A model generated the notes under the pieces. It had not been told where the DNA came from. It did no database searches and was given only the letters and a program-made list of their open reading frames with translations. From contig NZ_CP119127.1 of the NCBI RefSeq assembly GCF_030128825.1, positions 3,038,001 through 3,102,000 of the forward strand: a stretch of 64,000 nucleotides of DNA. The letters are read 5' to 3'. Positions within the stretch are counted from its first letter, which is position 1. Each line of letters starts with the position of its first letter. Source of the DNA: Sphingobium sp. WTD-1. Its GTDB lineage: Bacteria; Pseudomonadota; Alphaproteobacteria; Sphingomonadales; Sphingomonadaceae. The position numbers were made by a program, and so were the translations under genes. Shown one piece after another: positions 27,686 to 37,775 of this stretch.

Positions 27686-29608
27686 ATGGCTGATGAGAGC
27701 GCGGTCGCCGTCCCCGAAGACGGCGAGCAGGAAGGGCATGGTCATGCCCGCCAGAAAGCCACGGCCAAGCTGGTCGTCGGCGCAATCGGCATCGTTTTCG
27801 GCGATATCGGTACCAGCCCCCTCTACGCCTTCCGCGAAACCTTCGCCGGCCATCATCATCTCGACCTCGATCCCGACCATATATTGGGCGTCATCAGCCT
27901 GATGTTCTGGTCGATGATGCTGGTTGTGACGCTCAAATATGTCAGCATCATCATGCGCGCCGACAATAAGGGCGAAGGCGGCAGCCTGGCGCTGCTGGCG
28001 CTGATCAACGGGCAGACCAAGACGCAGCGCTGGTCGCGCGGCATCGTGCTGCTGGGCGTGTTTGCGACGTCGCTCTTCTACGGTGATTCGATGATCACAC
28101 CGGCGGTTTCCGTGCTGTCGGCGGTGGAAGGTCTGGCGGTCTACAACGCCAACCTGGCGCCGGCGATCCTGCCGGTCGCGGTGCTGATCCTGCTTGGCCT
28201 GTTCTGGATCCAGGGGCTGGGGACCAACAAGGTCGCGACGCTGTTCGGGCCGATCATGCTGATCTATTTCGTGACGATCGCATCGCTCGGCGTGCTCAGC
28301 ATCGTCAAGACACCGGGCATTCTCTACGCCTTCAATCCTTATTGGGCGGTGATGTTCTTTGCCACCGATCCGCTGCCCGCCTTCCTGGCGCTGGGGTCGG
28401 TCGTGCTGGCCGTGACCGGCGCCGAGGCGCTCTATGCCGATATGGGTCATTTCGGCCGCAGCCCGATCCGCGTGTCCTGGCTGATCTTCGTGCTGCCGGC
28501 GCTGATGCTCAACTATATGGGGCAGGGCGCGCTTCTGTTCCGTGAAGGTGCCGCGGCGCTGCACAGCCCCTTCTACAATCTCGCGCCGCAATGGATGCAA
28601 TTGCCGCTGATCGGCCTCGCCACGCTGGCGGCGATCATCGCGTCGCAGGCGGTGATATCCGGCGCTTTTTCGGTCACGCAGCAGGCGATCCAGCTCGGCT
28701 TCATGCCGCGACTGCGGATCGAGCATACCAGCGCCTCGACGGCCGGCCAGATCTACATTCCCCTGATCAACTGGGGGCTGATGGTGATGGTCATCCTGCT
28801 GGTGCTGGTGTTCAAGACCTCGTCCAACCTGACCGCGGCCTATGGCATTGCCGTCACCGGCGCGATGTTCATCGACAATGTGCTGCTGACCGTGGTGCTG
28901 TACCGCCTGTGGCACTGGAAATGGTATTATGCCGCGCCGCTGCTCACCGTCTTCTATCTGGTCGATGGCGCCTATCTGGCGGCCAATCTGACCAAGGTGC
29001 CCGACGGTGGCTGGTTCCCGCTGCTGATCGGATTCGTGGTCTTCACCCTGCTGACGACCTGGTCGCGTGGTCGCCGGCTGGTGCAGGAACGGCTGCGTGA
29101 GGCGGCGATGCCGATCCCGGTATTCGTGGCTTCGGCCGCCAACAGTGCGGTGCGCGTGCCGGGCACCGCTGTCTTCATGACCTCGACGCCCGACGGCGTG
29201 CCGCATGCGCTGCTGCATAATCTCAAGCACAACAAGGTGCTGCATGAGCGGGTGATCCTGCTGACCGTCAAGATCAAGGATGTGCCGGTGGTCGAGGATG
29301 ATGGCCGCTGCAAGCTGGAGGATCTGGGCCGCGGCTTCTTCCGTCTGGTGCTGCAATATGGCTTCATGCAGGAACCGGATGTTCCGGCCGCACTCAAGAA
29401 TGTCACCGGCTGCGGCCAGGCGTTCAAGATGATGGACACCAGCTTCTTCCTGGCGCGCCAGACGCTGCTGCCTTCGGCCAATCCCGGCATGCCTTTGTGG
29501 CGCGAGAAGATCTTCGCCTGGATGCTCCGCAACGCGGAAAGTGCGATGGAATTTTTCCGCCTGCCGACCAATCGCGTGGTCGAACTGGGCAGCCAGGTCG
29601 AGATTTGA
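27686..29608 (+). CDS. kup: Kup-type potassium transporter
   Basis: Low-affinity K+ uptake, probably K+/H+ symport, in the inner membrane. 640 aa: signature [20 protein letters not shown] near the N terminus, about 12 membrane helices, and a C-terminal cytoplasmic domain ([16 protein letters not shown]). The 133-bp spacer from ccmI suggests its own promoter. Confidence 0.93.
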   Translation: MADESAVAVPEDGEQEGHGHARQKATAKLVVGAIGIVFGDIGTSPLYAFRETFAGHHHLDLDPDHILGVISLMFWSMMLVVTLKYVSIIMRADNKGEGGSLALLALINGQTKTQRWSRGIVLLGVFATSLFYGDSMITPAVSVLSAVEGLAVYNANLAPAILPVAVLILLGLFWIQGLGTNKVATLFGPIMLIYFVTIASLGVLSIVKTPGILYAFNPYWAVMFFATDPLPAFLALGSVVLAVTGAEALYADMGHFGRSPIRVSWLIFVLPALMLNYMGQGALLFREGAAALHSPFYNLAPQWMQLPLIGLATLAAIIASQAVISGAFSVTQQAIQLGFMPRLRIEHTSASTAGQIYIPLINWGLMVMVILLVLVFKTSSNLTAAYGIAVTGAMFIDNVLLTVVLYRLWHWKWYYAAPLLTVFYLVDGAYLAANLTKVPDGGWFPLLIGFVVFTLLTTWSRGRRLVQERLREAAMPIPVFVASAANSAVRVPGTAVFMTSTPDGVPHALLHNLKHNKVLHERVILLTVKIKDVPVVEDDGRCKLEDLGRGFFRLVLQYGFMQEPDVPAALKNVTGCGQAFKMMDTSFFLARQTLLPSANPGMPLWREKIFAWMLRNAESAMEFFRLPTNRVVELGSQVEI

Positions 29609-29615
29609 CCGGCCT

Positions 29616-30683
29616 CTAGAAGAGCCGCATCTGCGCGCCCTCGGGCGGCCGGAACAGATCGGTGCGGACGCTGATCCGCGCCTGTCCCAGATTGGCCTTG
29701 CGCCGGGCCTTGATGAAGCGGGTGCGGGTCAGGTCGGCCCAGACGCCTTGACCGCGCATCCGGCTACCGAAATCGGGGTCATTGTCGCGGCCGCCGCGAA
29801 TGTCCCGGATCATCGCCATCACCTTGGCAGCGCGATCGGGATAATGGGTTTCCAGCCAGGCGCGGAACAGTGGCGCGACCTCATGCGGCAGGCGGACGAG
29901 GATGTAGTTGACGTCCTGCGCGCCGGCCATGGCGAGCCGCGTCACCACTTGCTCGATCTCATGATCGTTGATTGCCGGGATGATCGGCGACATGTTGGCC
30001 GATACCGGCACGCCGGCTTCAGCTAGGCGAGCGATCGCGGCCATCCGCCGTTCGGGATGGGGCGCGCGGGGCTCCAGCGTGCGTGCGACCTTGGGATCAA
30101 GCGAGGTGACTGAAATCATCACCGCAACCAGATTGTCGCGCGCCAGATCGGCAAGCAGGTCGATGTCGCGCAGGATGCGGTCGGACTTGGTGGTGATGAA
30201 GACCGGATGGCGGCATTCCACCATCACCTCCAGCAATTGGCGGGTGATCCCCCAATCCTTCTCGATCGGCTGATAGGGGTCGGTATTCGTGCCCATGGCG
30301 ATCGGCGAGACGCTGTAGTTGCGATGCGACAGTTCCTTGCGCAGCAGCGCTGCCGCATCCGGCTTGGCGAAGAGGCGAGTCTCGAAATCCAGACCCGGCG
30401 ACAGGTCGTGATAGGCGTGGGTCGGCCGGGCAAAGCAATAGATGCAGCCATGTTCACATCCGGCATAGGCATTGATCGACTGGGAGAAGGCGATGTCGGG
30501 CGACGCGTTGCGCGAGATGATCGTGCGTGGCGTGATCAGCGACACGCTGGTGCGCAGTTTTTGGGCCGGTCCGTCGATTGCCTCCACGGCGTCAAGCCAG
30601 TCGCCGTCCGCCTCGCGCGCGGCCAGGTTGAAGCGGCTGCTGGCCTGATTATGCGTCGCGCCGCGTCCTGGGATGTTTGCCAT
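29616..30683 (-). CDS. SplB-like radical SAM protein (PA0069 family)
   Basis: 355 aa. The radical SAM cluster motif is CEHGCIYC (Cys76, Cys80, Cys83), after SQSINAYAG, as in the PA0069/Rv2578c branch of COG1533, the group that includes spore photoproduct lyase. The chemistry of this branch is not established. A LexA-type box lies in its promoter, pointing to a DNA-damage role. ATG 30683 is chosen because the ATG at 30704 lies inside the predicted promoter. Confidence 0.85.
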   Translation of the reverse strand: MANIPGRGATHNQASSRFNLAAREADGDWLDAVEAIDGPAQKLRTSVSLITPRTIISRNASPDIAFSQSINAYAGCEHGCIYCFARPTHAYHDLSPGLDFETRLFAKPDAAALLRKELSHRNYSVSPIAMGTNTDPYQPIEKDWGITRQLLEVMVECRHPVFITTKSDRILRDIDLLADLARDNLVAVMISVTSLDPKVARTLEPRAPHPERRMAAIARLAEAGVPVSANMSPIIPAINDHEIEQVVTRLAMAGAQDVNYILVRLPHEVAPLFRAWLETHYPDRAAKVMAMIRDIRGGRDNDPDFGSRMRGQGVWADLTRTRFIKARRKANLGQARISVRTDLFRPPEGAQMRLF

Positions 30684-30689
30684 CTTGGA

Positions 30690-30718
30690 ATAAGAACATA
30701 TCATGAACCTATTGACAA
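30690..30718 (-). promoter_or_regulatory. Promoter with embedded LexA (SOS) box
   Basis: On the minus strand TTGTCA (30718-30713), a 17-bp spacer and TCTTAT (30695-30690) form a promoter. GTTC-N7-GTTC, the known alphaproteobacterial LexA box, occupies 30708-30694 between and over these elements. The expected transcription start falls on or next to the ATG at 30683, so the mRNA would be leaderless. Confidence 0.75.
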
Positions 30719-30769
30719 GGTCGCTTCCAACGCGTCATGGCTGCGCCCTTGAAAGCAGGGGGAAATATC

Positions 30770-31282
30770 ATGCGTGCCTGGTGGCTTGTTCCGGCTCTGA
30801 TGATGATGTCTGGCGCGGTCGATGCCGCGACGCCGACGACGGATTGCGCGGCAAATATGGTCTGCGCCAGCCGGCCCCAGTCGGTGGTCGATGCGCTACA
30901 GGCAGCGGGCTACAAGGCGGCGCTGACCAAGAGCAAGTCGACCGGCAACCCGATGATCGAAAGCGCTGCGAGTGGCTATAATTTTACCATCTATTTCTAT
31001 GGCTGCGAGGAGATGAAGAACTGCAACTCGCTGCAGTTCGGTATCAATTTCGCGGATGATGGTGGCAATACACCGGAAGTCGCGAACAAGTGGAACCAGT
31101 CCAAGCGCTTCATCCAGATGTCGATCGCGGACGACAAGACGATGGACGTTTCCTATGACGTCAGCACGATCGGTGGGCTCAATCAGGAGAATTTTGCCGA
31201 TGTGGTCGACTGGTGGGCGGTGATGCTCGGTGAACTCAGCAAATTCTTCAAGGAGAACCCGGCGCCCACGCTCAGGAAGTGA
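30770..31282 (+). CDS. Secreted YbjN-domain protein
   Basis: 170 aa with a signal peptide (MRAWWLVPALMMMSGAVDAA). The following domain resembles YbjN (SVVDALQAAGYKAALTKS, FYGCEEMKNCNSLQFGINF), and the four cysteines may pair. AGGGGGA lies about seven bases before ATG 30770. Periplasmic role unknown. Confidence 0.75.
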   Translation: MRAWWLVPALMMMSGAVDAATPTTDCAANMVCASRPQSVVDALQAAGYKAALTKSKSTGNPMIESAASGYNFTIYFYGCEEMKNCNSLQFGINFADDGGNTPEVANKWNQSKRFIQMSIADDKTMDVSYDVSTIGGLNQENFADVVDWWAVMLGELSKFFKENPAPTLRK

Positions 31283-31288
31283 GGGCGT

Positions 31289-31816
31289 TTAGCGCTCGGT
31301 GAGGCGCGGCATTAGTTCGACGAAATTGCAGGGACGGAACCGGCTGTCGAGCTGGCTGGCGAGAATGCCGTCCCAGGCATCGCGCACCGCGCCAGTCGAG
31401 CCGGGCAGCGCGAAGATATAGGTGCCGCGCGCGACGCAGGCGGTGGCGCGCGACTGGATGGTGGAGGTGCCGATCGACTGATAGCTGAGCCACCGGAACA
31501 GCTCGCCAAAACCGGGAATTTCCTTGTCCTGCACCTGGGCCAGTGCTTCGGGCGTGACGTCCCGGCCGGTGACGCCGGTGCCACCGGTGGTCAGGATCAC
31601 ATCGACCTGCGGATCGTCGATCCAGGCGTGAAGGCGGGCGACGATGGCGCTGCGATCATCGGTGACAATCAGTCGGTCGGCCAGAACATGGCCCGCGCCG
31701 ATCAGGCGCTCGACCAGCGTATTGCCGGACCGGTCGTCGGCCAGCGTGCGAGTGTCGGAAACGGTCAGGACGGCGATGCGGACGGGCAGGAAGGTCCGGC
31801 CCTCATCGATCGGCAT
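31289..31816 (-). CDS. moaB: Molybdenum cofactor biosynthesis protein B
   Basis: 175 aa MoaB/Mog-type protein that binds or adenylylates molybdopterin. Motifs [16 protein letters not shown] and [16 protein letters not shown]. The ATG at 31816 overlaps the slt stop, making it the last gene of a UDG-slt-moaB unit. No other moa gene is near. Confidence 0.9.
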   Translation of the reverse strand: MPIDEGRTFLPVRIAVLTVSDTRTLADDRSGNTLVERLIGAGHVLADRLIVTDDRSAIVARLHAWIDDPQVDVILTTGGTGVTGRDVTPEALAQVQDKEIPGFGELFRWLSYQSIGTSTIQSRATACVARGTYIFALPGSTGAVRDAWDGILASQLDSRFRPCNFVELMPRLTER

Positions 31817-33603
31817 CAGTCCGATCCGCCGGCGATCATCGCCCGGCCATCGGCCTTGCTGAGGCGCACCAGCTTGACGCCCTTGGCATTGGGGAAGGTC
31901 GGCCACATGCCCTGTGCCATGCCGGTCAGGCAATCGGCCTCGCCCTTGGCCTGGATCTGGTACATCCAGTAATTGCGCATGACGATGTTCACATAGGCGC
32001 GGGTTTCATAATAGGGCAGGGATTCGATGAAGAGCAGCGGATCGCCCTTGTCCTTCACCTCGCTGTTCCAGCGTTCGACCGGCAGCGGGCCGGCATTATA
32101 GGCCGCCATCACCTTGGGCAGCAGGCCGCCGGTCGCGCTCATGTCGCGCAGCGATTCCAGATAGCGCTGACCATATTCCATGTTGGTGGACGGCACGAAC
32201 AGCTGCGATGCGTTGGACAGGCCGACATCGCCGGCGGTTCCGGGCCGCACCTGCATCAGGCCGCGGGCGCCGGCGCTGGAGACGACGTCCGAACGGAAGC
32301 CGGATTCTTGCAGCGTATGGGCGTAGATCAGCGACGGGTCGACGCGCCAGCCGCCGTCCGGCCGCCAGGCCGGCGCCGGGAAGCGGGCGAAGCTGTCGGG
32401 CTGCTTGCCGGCGGGGCCATTATGGGCGAGCCAGAGCTGGGTTGCCGGCAGGTTGAGCGCGCTGGCGAGGCGCAGCAGTGCATCATATTGAGCGGTGCCA
32501 CCCAGCTTCGCCTGATAGCGGAGGATTTCATCGGCGCGGCCATTCTCGCCGATGCCGGCCAGCGCGATCGCGCTGCGGACATTGGGGCTGTCCTTGAGCT
32601 GGCGCCAGTCATTGTCGCTGAAGCGGGCATTCATGGTTGCGCCGCCCAGTGGCATGCCCAGGCTCTCGCGGGCGAGCAGGCCATAGAAGGTCTCGTCGGA
32701 TCGCGCCGCGAGCTTCAGCATATTCTCGACCTTCTCGGCCTCGCCGCAGACCATATAGGCGCGCGATGCCCAATAGGCGCCGGCGGCCCGCATGTCCGCG
32801 TCGCCCGCCAACGCGGCGACATTGGCGAAGGCCGGGGCGGCGGCGCGGCAGTCATTCTGGCGCCAGGCGGCCAGGCCCGTGGTCCAGTGCGCCTGCACGG
32901 TCCAGTCGCCACCGGTACGAGTTTCGAGCGCGCGCGCCGCCATGCGGCGGGCGTTGAGATCATCGCTTTCGATATAATAGGCCCAGGCAACACGCTGGCG
33001 CACCTCGGTCAGGCCTTCGGGCGTCAGCCCCGCTTCGCCAGCGGCAAGCAGCCCTTCCGCGCCGGCCGGATCGTCATTCTTGATGAAGGTCAGGATCTGG
33101 GCCGACAGGCTCTGGGCCAGCATGTCGGTCTTGCTGCCGCTGACATATTGGCGGCGGGGCGCGGAGCCGAGCCATACCAGCTTCTGCACCTGCGGCAGAT
33201 CGGGCAGGATGGTCGCGCCGCGCTTCTGGGCCAGGCGGGAAAGCTGGTCCGCCTTGGGCAGCCAGGCCGCCTTGTTGACGAGGTCGAGCAGATCAAACAG
33301 CTCGACGCGCGGCGACCCCTTGGCAAGATAAAGTTCCGACAGGGCGAGCGGGCGAACCGCATCCTGCGGGTCGAGCGCCAGGATCATCGCCTTGGCATCC
33401 GACCATTTCTGGTCGCGCAGGGCGGCGAAGATCGCATTGTAACGCGCCTTGTCGCCATCGGACAGCAGAAGCGGCGTGTTTGCAATGGAACTGGTCGGCA
33501 AGAGAGGGAGGGTTTCGGCCGCCTTGGCACTGGCCGGGATCGCCAGCGCCGCACTCATACTGAGCAGGGCAAGGCTGGAAATGCGGGTTGCAACGCGAAT
33601 CAC
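31816..33603 (-). CDS. slt: Soluble lytic murein transglycosylase
   Basis: Periplasmic enzyme cleaving the MurNAc-GlcNAc bond to 1,6-anhydro-MurNAc. 595 aa: signal peptide, a long alpha-helical superhelical domain, and a C-terminal SLT domain with the catalytic Glu in [20 protein letters not shown] followed by LMQV and later AAYNAGP. GTG start at 33603 with GAGGA upstream, overlapping the UDG-like stop. Confidence 0.92.
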   Translation of the reverse strand: MIRVATRISSLALLSMSAALAIPASAKAAETLPLLPTSSIANTPLLLSDGDKARYNAIFAALRDQKWSDAKAMILALDPQDAVRPLALSELYLAKGSPRVELFDLLDLVNKAAWLPKADQLSRLAQKRGATILPDLPQVQKLVWLGSAPRRQYVSGSKTDMLAQSLSAQILTFIKNDDPAGAEGLLAAGEAGLTPEGLTEVRQRVAWAYYIESDDLNARRMAARALETRTGGDWTVQAHWTTGLAAWRQNDCRAAAPAFANVAALAGDADMRAAGAYWASRAYMVCGEAEKVENMLKLAARSDETFYGLLARESLGMPLGGATMNARFSDNDWRQLKDSPNVRSAIALAGIGENGRADEILRYQAKLGGTAQYDALLRLASALNLPATQLWLAHNGPAGKQPDSFARFPAPAWRPDGGWRVDPSLIYAHTLQESGFRSDVVSSAGARGLMQVRPGTAGDVGLSNASQLFVPSTNMEYGQRYLESLRDMSATGGLLPKVMAAYNAGPLPVERWNSEVKDKGDPLLFIESLPYYETRAYVNIVMRNYWMYQIQAKGEADCLTGMAQGMWPTFPNAKGVKLVRLSKADGRAMIAGGSD

Positions 33604-34334
33604 GGGCGATCTTCCTCAATCAGGCTTTGCAGGGCGCGCCAGCATTCCGCCTTGGCCGCGGGCTGGCTGAGCAGCAGGCGCGGATGGAATGTGGCAATGA
33701 CGGGCACAGTGCCGCCATCATGGTTAAAGGGGCGTAAACTGGCGGACTGATCGGCGCCGTCGGTCGGAAGCAGAGCACGGGCCGTCCGATCGCCCAGCAG
33801 GAGCAGGCGGCGGGGCGCGGCGAGATGGACATGCAGCCTGATGCGATCGGCCGCATGCGCCAGATCGCTTGCCTCCACCATGCCGCCAGCGGGGCGGACG
33901 GTGAACAGTGAGGTCAGGCAGATATCGTCGCGGCGCAGGCCGATGGCGCGCATCATGGCGTCGAACAAGGCGCCGGCACGATCGGCGAACAAATGGCCCG
34001 CGCCGACATCTGCCATGTCGGGCATGTCGGTAATGACCATCAACGACGCCTCGGCCGGGCCGGCCGGTAGGATCGGGGTGCCGGGCCATTTGCGTTCGGG
34101 CTGGGCCGAATCACTGGCAAGCCATTCGAGATAGGCGTCGAGCGTCTTGGGTTTTTCGGGCGGTGGCGGGGCAAAGGCTTTCGCAGCCTGCTCGGCGATC
34201 TGGACGCGCGTCGGTTGCGGCCGCAACCAGTTGACTGGAGCTTCCGCTACGGCGCCATCCACCCCCGCCAGCGACCACCACGCCAAATAAGCGTCAGGCG
34301 CTGCGGCTCCAAAGTCCCGCTCTAATCCCCGCAT
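33600..34334 (-). CDS. Divergent uracil-DNA glycosylase-like protein
   Basis: About 244 aa. The fold pattern of family 4 UDGs is visible (ADRAGALFDAMMRAIGLRRDDICLTSLF, then TFHPRLLL in place of the HPS/HPR motif). The usual GEAPG motif reads TDMPD here, and the N-terminal cysteines that bind 4Fe-4S in family 4 are missing. ATG 34334 has AAGGG seven bases upstream; ATG 34382 is the longer option. Its activity is therefore uncertain. Confidence 0.7.
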   Translation of the reverse strand: MRGLERDFGAAAPDAYLAWWSLAGVDGAVAEAPVNWLRPQPTRVQIAEQAAKAFAPPPPEKPKTLDAYLEWLASDSAQPERKWPGTPILPAGPAEASLMVITDMPDMADVGAGHLFADRAGALFDAMMRAIGLRRDDICLTSLFTVRPAGGMVEASDLAHAADRIRLHVHLAAPRRLLLLGDRTARALLPTDGADQSASLRPFNHDGGTVPVIATFHPRLLLSQPAAKAECWRALQSLIEEDRP

Positions 34335-34463
34335 CACGATGCCCTTGGGCCAGAGGTTGACGCGAGGGTCAAGAATCTTCATCGCGTGAGATGTCAAAAC
34401 GTTGGAGTAATAAGGCGACCGGATGGACGGACATGTGCCGGCGGACGCCTCTATGGAGGGATT

Positions 34464-36116
34464 ATGAGCGAACGGGAATCGATGCCTTATGACATCGTCA
34501 TCGTCGGTGGGGGACCGGCTGGCCTGTCTGCAGCGATCCGGCTGAAGCAGTTGGCCAACGCCGCTGGGCAGGAACTGGCCGTCTGCGTGCTGGAAAAGGG
34601 GTCGGAAATCGGCGCCCATATCCTGTCGGGTGCGGTGGTCGATCCCAAGGCGCTGGATGAACTATTCCCTGATTGGCGTGATATGGGCTGTTCACTCGCC
34701 GACGTGCCGGTGACCGACAACCAGCACTGGATGCTGACCAAGACCGGCAAGATCGCGATGCCGCACATCCTGACGCCGGGCTGGATGCACAATAAGGGCA
34801 CTTATACCGGATCGCTGGGCAATCTGTGCCGCTGGCTGGCCGAGCAGGCCGAGGGCCTGGGCGTCGAAATCTTCCCCGGCTTCGCCGCCGCTGAGATTCT
34901 CTACAATGAGGATGGCAGTGTGAAGGGCGTCGCGACCGGCGACATGGGCATTGCCCGTGATGGCGAGCGGAAGGCGGACTATCAGCCGGGCTTGGAACTG
35001 CACGCCAAATATACCTTCTTTGCGGAGGGCGCGCGCGGCCACCTGACCAAAATCCTCAAGCGCCAGTTCGATCTGGAGGCCGATTGCGAGCCGCAGGTCT
35101 ATGGTTTGGGGATGAAGGAATTGTGGGACATCGATCCCGCCAAGCATCAGCCGGGACTTGTTATCCATAGTCAGGGTTGGCCGCTAACTGACGCATATGG
35201 CGGCGGTTTTCTCTATCATCAGGCCAATGGACAGGTCGCATTGGGCTTCGTCGTGGGCCTGGGCTATCGCAACCCGCATCTCTATCCGTTCGAGGAATTC
35301 CAGCGCTGGAAGCAGCATCCGGAAATCCGCAAGTTCCTGGAGGGCGGACGCCGCGTTTCCTATGGCGCGCGCGCGATCAATGAGGGCGGCTGGCAGTCGA
35401 TCCCCAAGCTGGTCTTCCCTGGTGGTGCGCTGATCGGTTGCTCGGCCGGTTTCGTCAACGTGCCGCGGATCAAGGGCAGCCATACCGCCATGAAGTCGGG
35501 CATGCTGGCCGCCGAGGCCGCGTTCGAGGCGATCCAGGATGAGCGTGCGCGCGACGTGCTGCACGATTATGAGGATCGCCTGCGTTCGAGCTGGATCGCG
35601 GATGAACTCAAACTGGTGAAGAATGCCGAGCCGCTGCTGGCCAAGTTCGGCAACACCATTGGCACGCTGCTGGCGGGCATCGACATGTGGATGCGGACGC
35701 TCAAGATCGGCCTGCCCTTCACCATGAAGCATAAGCCCGATTGCGAGAAATTGTGGCGCAAGGACCAGTGCGAGAAGATCGCCTATCCCAAGCCCGATGG
35801 CGTGATCAGCTTCGATCGTCTGTCCTCTGTCTTCCTGTCGAACACCAATCATGAGGAGGACCAGCCGGTCCATCTGCAGTTGAAGGATCCGTCGGTCCCG
35901 ATTTCCTACAATCTGCCCCTTTATGACGAGCCGGCTCAGCGTTATTGTCCTGCCGGTGTCTATGAAGTGGTCGGTCTGGATGAAGGGGAGCCTCGATTCC
36001 AGATCAACGCGCAGAATTGCGTTCACTGCAAGACATGCGACATCAAGGACCCGACCCAGAATATCAACTGGGTCGTGCCCGAGGGCGGTGGAGGACCGAA
36101 TTATCCGAACATGTAA
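34464..36116 (+). CDS. Electron transfer flavoprotein-ubiquinone oxidoreductase
   Basis: Passes electrons from ETF (fatty acid and amino acid oxidation) to ubiquinone at the membrane. 550 aa: FAD dinucleotide-binding motif DIVIVGGGPAGLSAAIRL, then a C-terminal ferredoxin-like segment with the cluster cysteines (YCPAGVYE, NCVHCKTCDIKDP). GGAGG precedes ATG 34464. The next gene overlaps its 3' end. Confidence 0.94.
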   Translation: MSERESMPYDIVIVGGGPAGLSAAIRLKQLANAAGQELAVCVLEKGSEIGAHILSGAVVDPKALDELFPDWRDMGCSLADVPVTDNQHWMLTKTGKIAMPHILTPGWMHNKGTYTGSLGNLCRWLAEQAEGLGVEIFPGFAAAEILYNEDGSVKGVATGDMGIARDGERKADYQPGLELHAKYTFFAEGARGHLTKILKRQFDLEADCEPQVYGLGMKELWDIDPAKHQPGLVIHSQGWPLTDAYGGGFLYHQANGQVALGFVVGLGYRNPHLYPFEEFQRWKQHPEIRKFLEGGRRVSYGARAINEGGWQSIPKLVFPGGALIGCSAGFVNVPRIKGSHTAMKSGMLAAEAAFEAIQDERARDVLHDYEDRLRSSWIADELKLVKNAEPLLAKFGNTIGTLLAGIDMWMRTLKIGLPFTMKHKPDCEKLWRKDQCEKIAYPKPDGVISFDRLSSVFLSNTNHEEDQPVHLQLKDPSVPISYNLPLYDEPAQRYCPAGVYEVVGLDEGEPRFQINAQNCVHCKTCDIKDPTQNINWVVPEGGGGPNYPNM

Positions 36117-37758
36117 GGGCCTGATTCCAGGACTGTTGCTGATGCTGCCGGTTGCGGCCGGCGCATCGGTCGATCCCGATATGGCCTTGCATGCCTATGC
36201 CCGCGCGCGCCTTGCCGATGGTGAAGGCGCGCTTGGCGTTGCGGTCGACAGCTATCGTGTGGCCCTCGCCGGCGATCCGACCAGCCTCGCCATTGCCCGT
36301 CGTTCCTATGTCCAGGCATTGGAAAGCGGCGACATGCCGCTGGCGCTGCAATCGGCGGCGCTGCTGGATGAGGGCGGCATGCTGCCGCGCGACGGCACCT
36401 TGCTGCGGATTTGCGACGCATTGGGTCGCAAGGATTGGGCGGTGGCGCAGGCCTTCACCGACCGACTGGTGGAGGAGGGCAATTTCTCCTTCCTCGCCCC
36501 GATCGTGCAAAGCTGGATATCGCTGGGGCAGCGCCGCTATGTGGCGCCGGTCATCGATAGCAAGGACAAGTTCGGCGCGCTGGGCGCCCGCTATCTCGAC
36601 GAACATCTGGCGTTGCAGGCCATGGCGCGGGGCGACAAGGAAGAGGCCATTGGTGCGATGCGTCGCGCCCTGTCCTTGCGGGTGACGGATGATGACGCGC
36701 TGCGCCTGACCTTCGCCGCGCAATTGGCCGGGCGCCGGGCGAAGGCGGATGCCCTGGCCCTGCTGCCCGCCGATGAAGCGAGCTTCGCCAAGGCCCGCGC
36801 GGACGTTGCGCGCGGCAAGATGCCCGGTGCGATTGCCATGTCCTTCACGCCCAAGCAGGGCTTTGCCCAATTGCTGGCCCGCTTGGCGGTCGATATCGCG
36901 TCCGACGAGACGGGCACGGCGCTGGGCATTCGCCTGGCGCGGATCGCAACCTTTGCCGATCCAGCGGCGGCGGAACCGCATCTGGTGGCCGCCAAGCTGC
37001 TGGTGGCGGGCAACCTGGCCAATTATGGCGCGGAGGAAGCGCGCAAGGTGCCGGTCACTGGTTGGTATGGCGCGCTCGCCCAGGCGGAGTTGGTCGAGGC
37101 ACTGGCGGCCTCGGGGGATCGCGACGGCGCGATTGCACTGGCACAAAGCCTGGCATCGGCTCCCAATGCTGAGCCGGAACGCTTTGTAAGGCTTGGGCGA
37201 TTGTTGGCGGACTCTGGCGATTTCGACGGCGCTGCATCGGCCTTTCATCGCGCACAGGCGGGCTATTCGGCTGACAACCTGCCTTGGGCGCTGTTGTTGT
37301 TCGAAGGCAGCGCGCTGGAGCAGGGTAAACGGTGGGACGAAGCCCATGCGGTGCTGGAAAAGGCGGCCGCCATGGCCCCGAATGAACCGGTCATCCTCAA
37401 TTATCTCGGCTATGCCCAGATCGAACGGCGCCAGAATGTCGATGTGGCACTGGACCTGCTGAAGAAGGCGAGTGCGCTCAAGCCCCAGGATGCGTCGATC
37501 ACGGACTCGCTCGGTTGGGCCAAATTCGTGACCGGGGACGTCAAGGGCGCTGTCCCGGTGCTGGAGCGCGCCGCAGCCGGAGCGCCTGGCGATGCTACGA
37601 TCAACGAACATCTTGGCGATGCGCTGTGGACCGCTGGCCGTCGCTACGAGGCGCGTTATGCATGGCGCGCGGCGGCGGTGTTCGCGGAGGGGGATGTCGC
37701 CAATCGGCTTGACGCCAAGGCCCGTGAAGGGTTGAAGCCCGAATATGCCGCGCCCTGA
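36088..37758 (+). CDS. Secreted tetratricopeptide repeat protein
   Basis: About 556 aa with a signal-peptide-like N terminus (CKGLIPGLLLMLPVAAGAS) and TPR units across the protein, clearest near the C terminus (NYLGYAQIERRQNVDVALDLL, INEHLGDALWTAGRRYEARY). GTG at 36088, inside the ETF-QO 3' end, is the first start giving a full signal peptide, although its ribosome site is poor. ATG 36142 would leave a truncated signal. Probably a periplasmic scaffold. Confidence 0.78.
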   Translation: MEDRIIRTCKGLIPGLLLMLPVAAGASVDPDMALHAYARARLADGEGALGVAVDSYRVALAGDPTSLAIARRSYVQALESGDMPLALQSAALLDEGGMLPRDGTLLRICDALGRKDWAVAQAFTDRLVEEGNFSFLAPIVQSWISLGQRRYVAPVIDSKDKFGALGARYLDEHLALQAMARGDKEEAIGAMRRALSLRVTDDDALRLTFAAQLAGRRAKADALALLPADEASFAKARADVARGKMPGAIAMSFTPKQGFAQLLARLAVDIASDETGTALGIRLARIATFADPAAAEPHLVAAKLLVAGNLANYGAEEARKVPVTGWYGALAQAELVEALAASGDRDGAIALAQSLASAPNAEPERFVRLGRLLADSGDFDGAASAFHRAQAGYSADNLPWALLLFEGSALEQGKRWDEAHAVLEKAAAMAPNEPVILNYLGYAQIERRQNVDVALDLLKKASALKPQDASITDSLGWAKFVTGDVKGAVPVLERAAAGAPGDATINEHLGDALWTAGRRYEARYAWRAAAVFAEGDVANRLDAKAREGLKPEYAAP

Positions 37759-37775
37759 GATTGCATAGAAATTTT

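Noticed and set aside
27482..29356. 624-codon frame antisense to kup
   Set aside because: Low-complexity, Gln/His/Arg-rich translation typical of the reverse strand of a GC-rich membrane protein gene; kup is certain.
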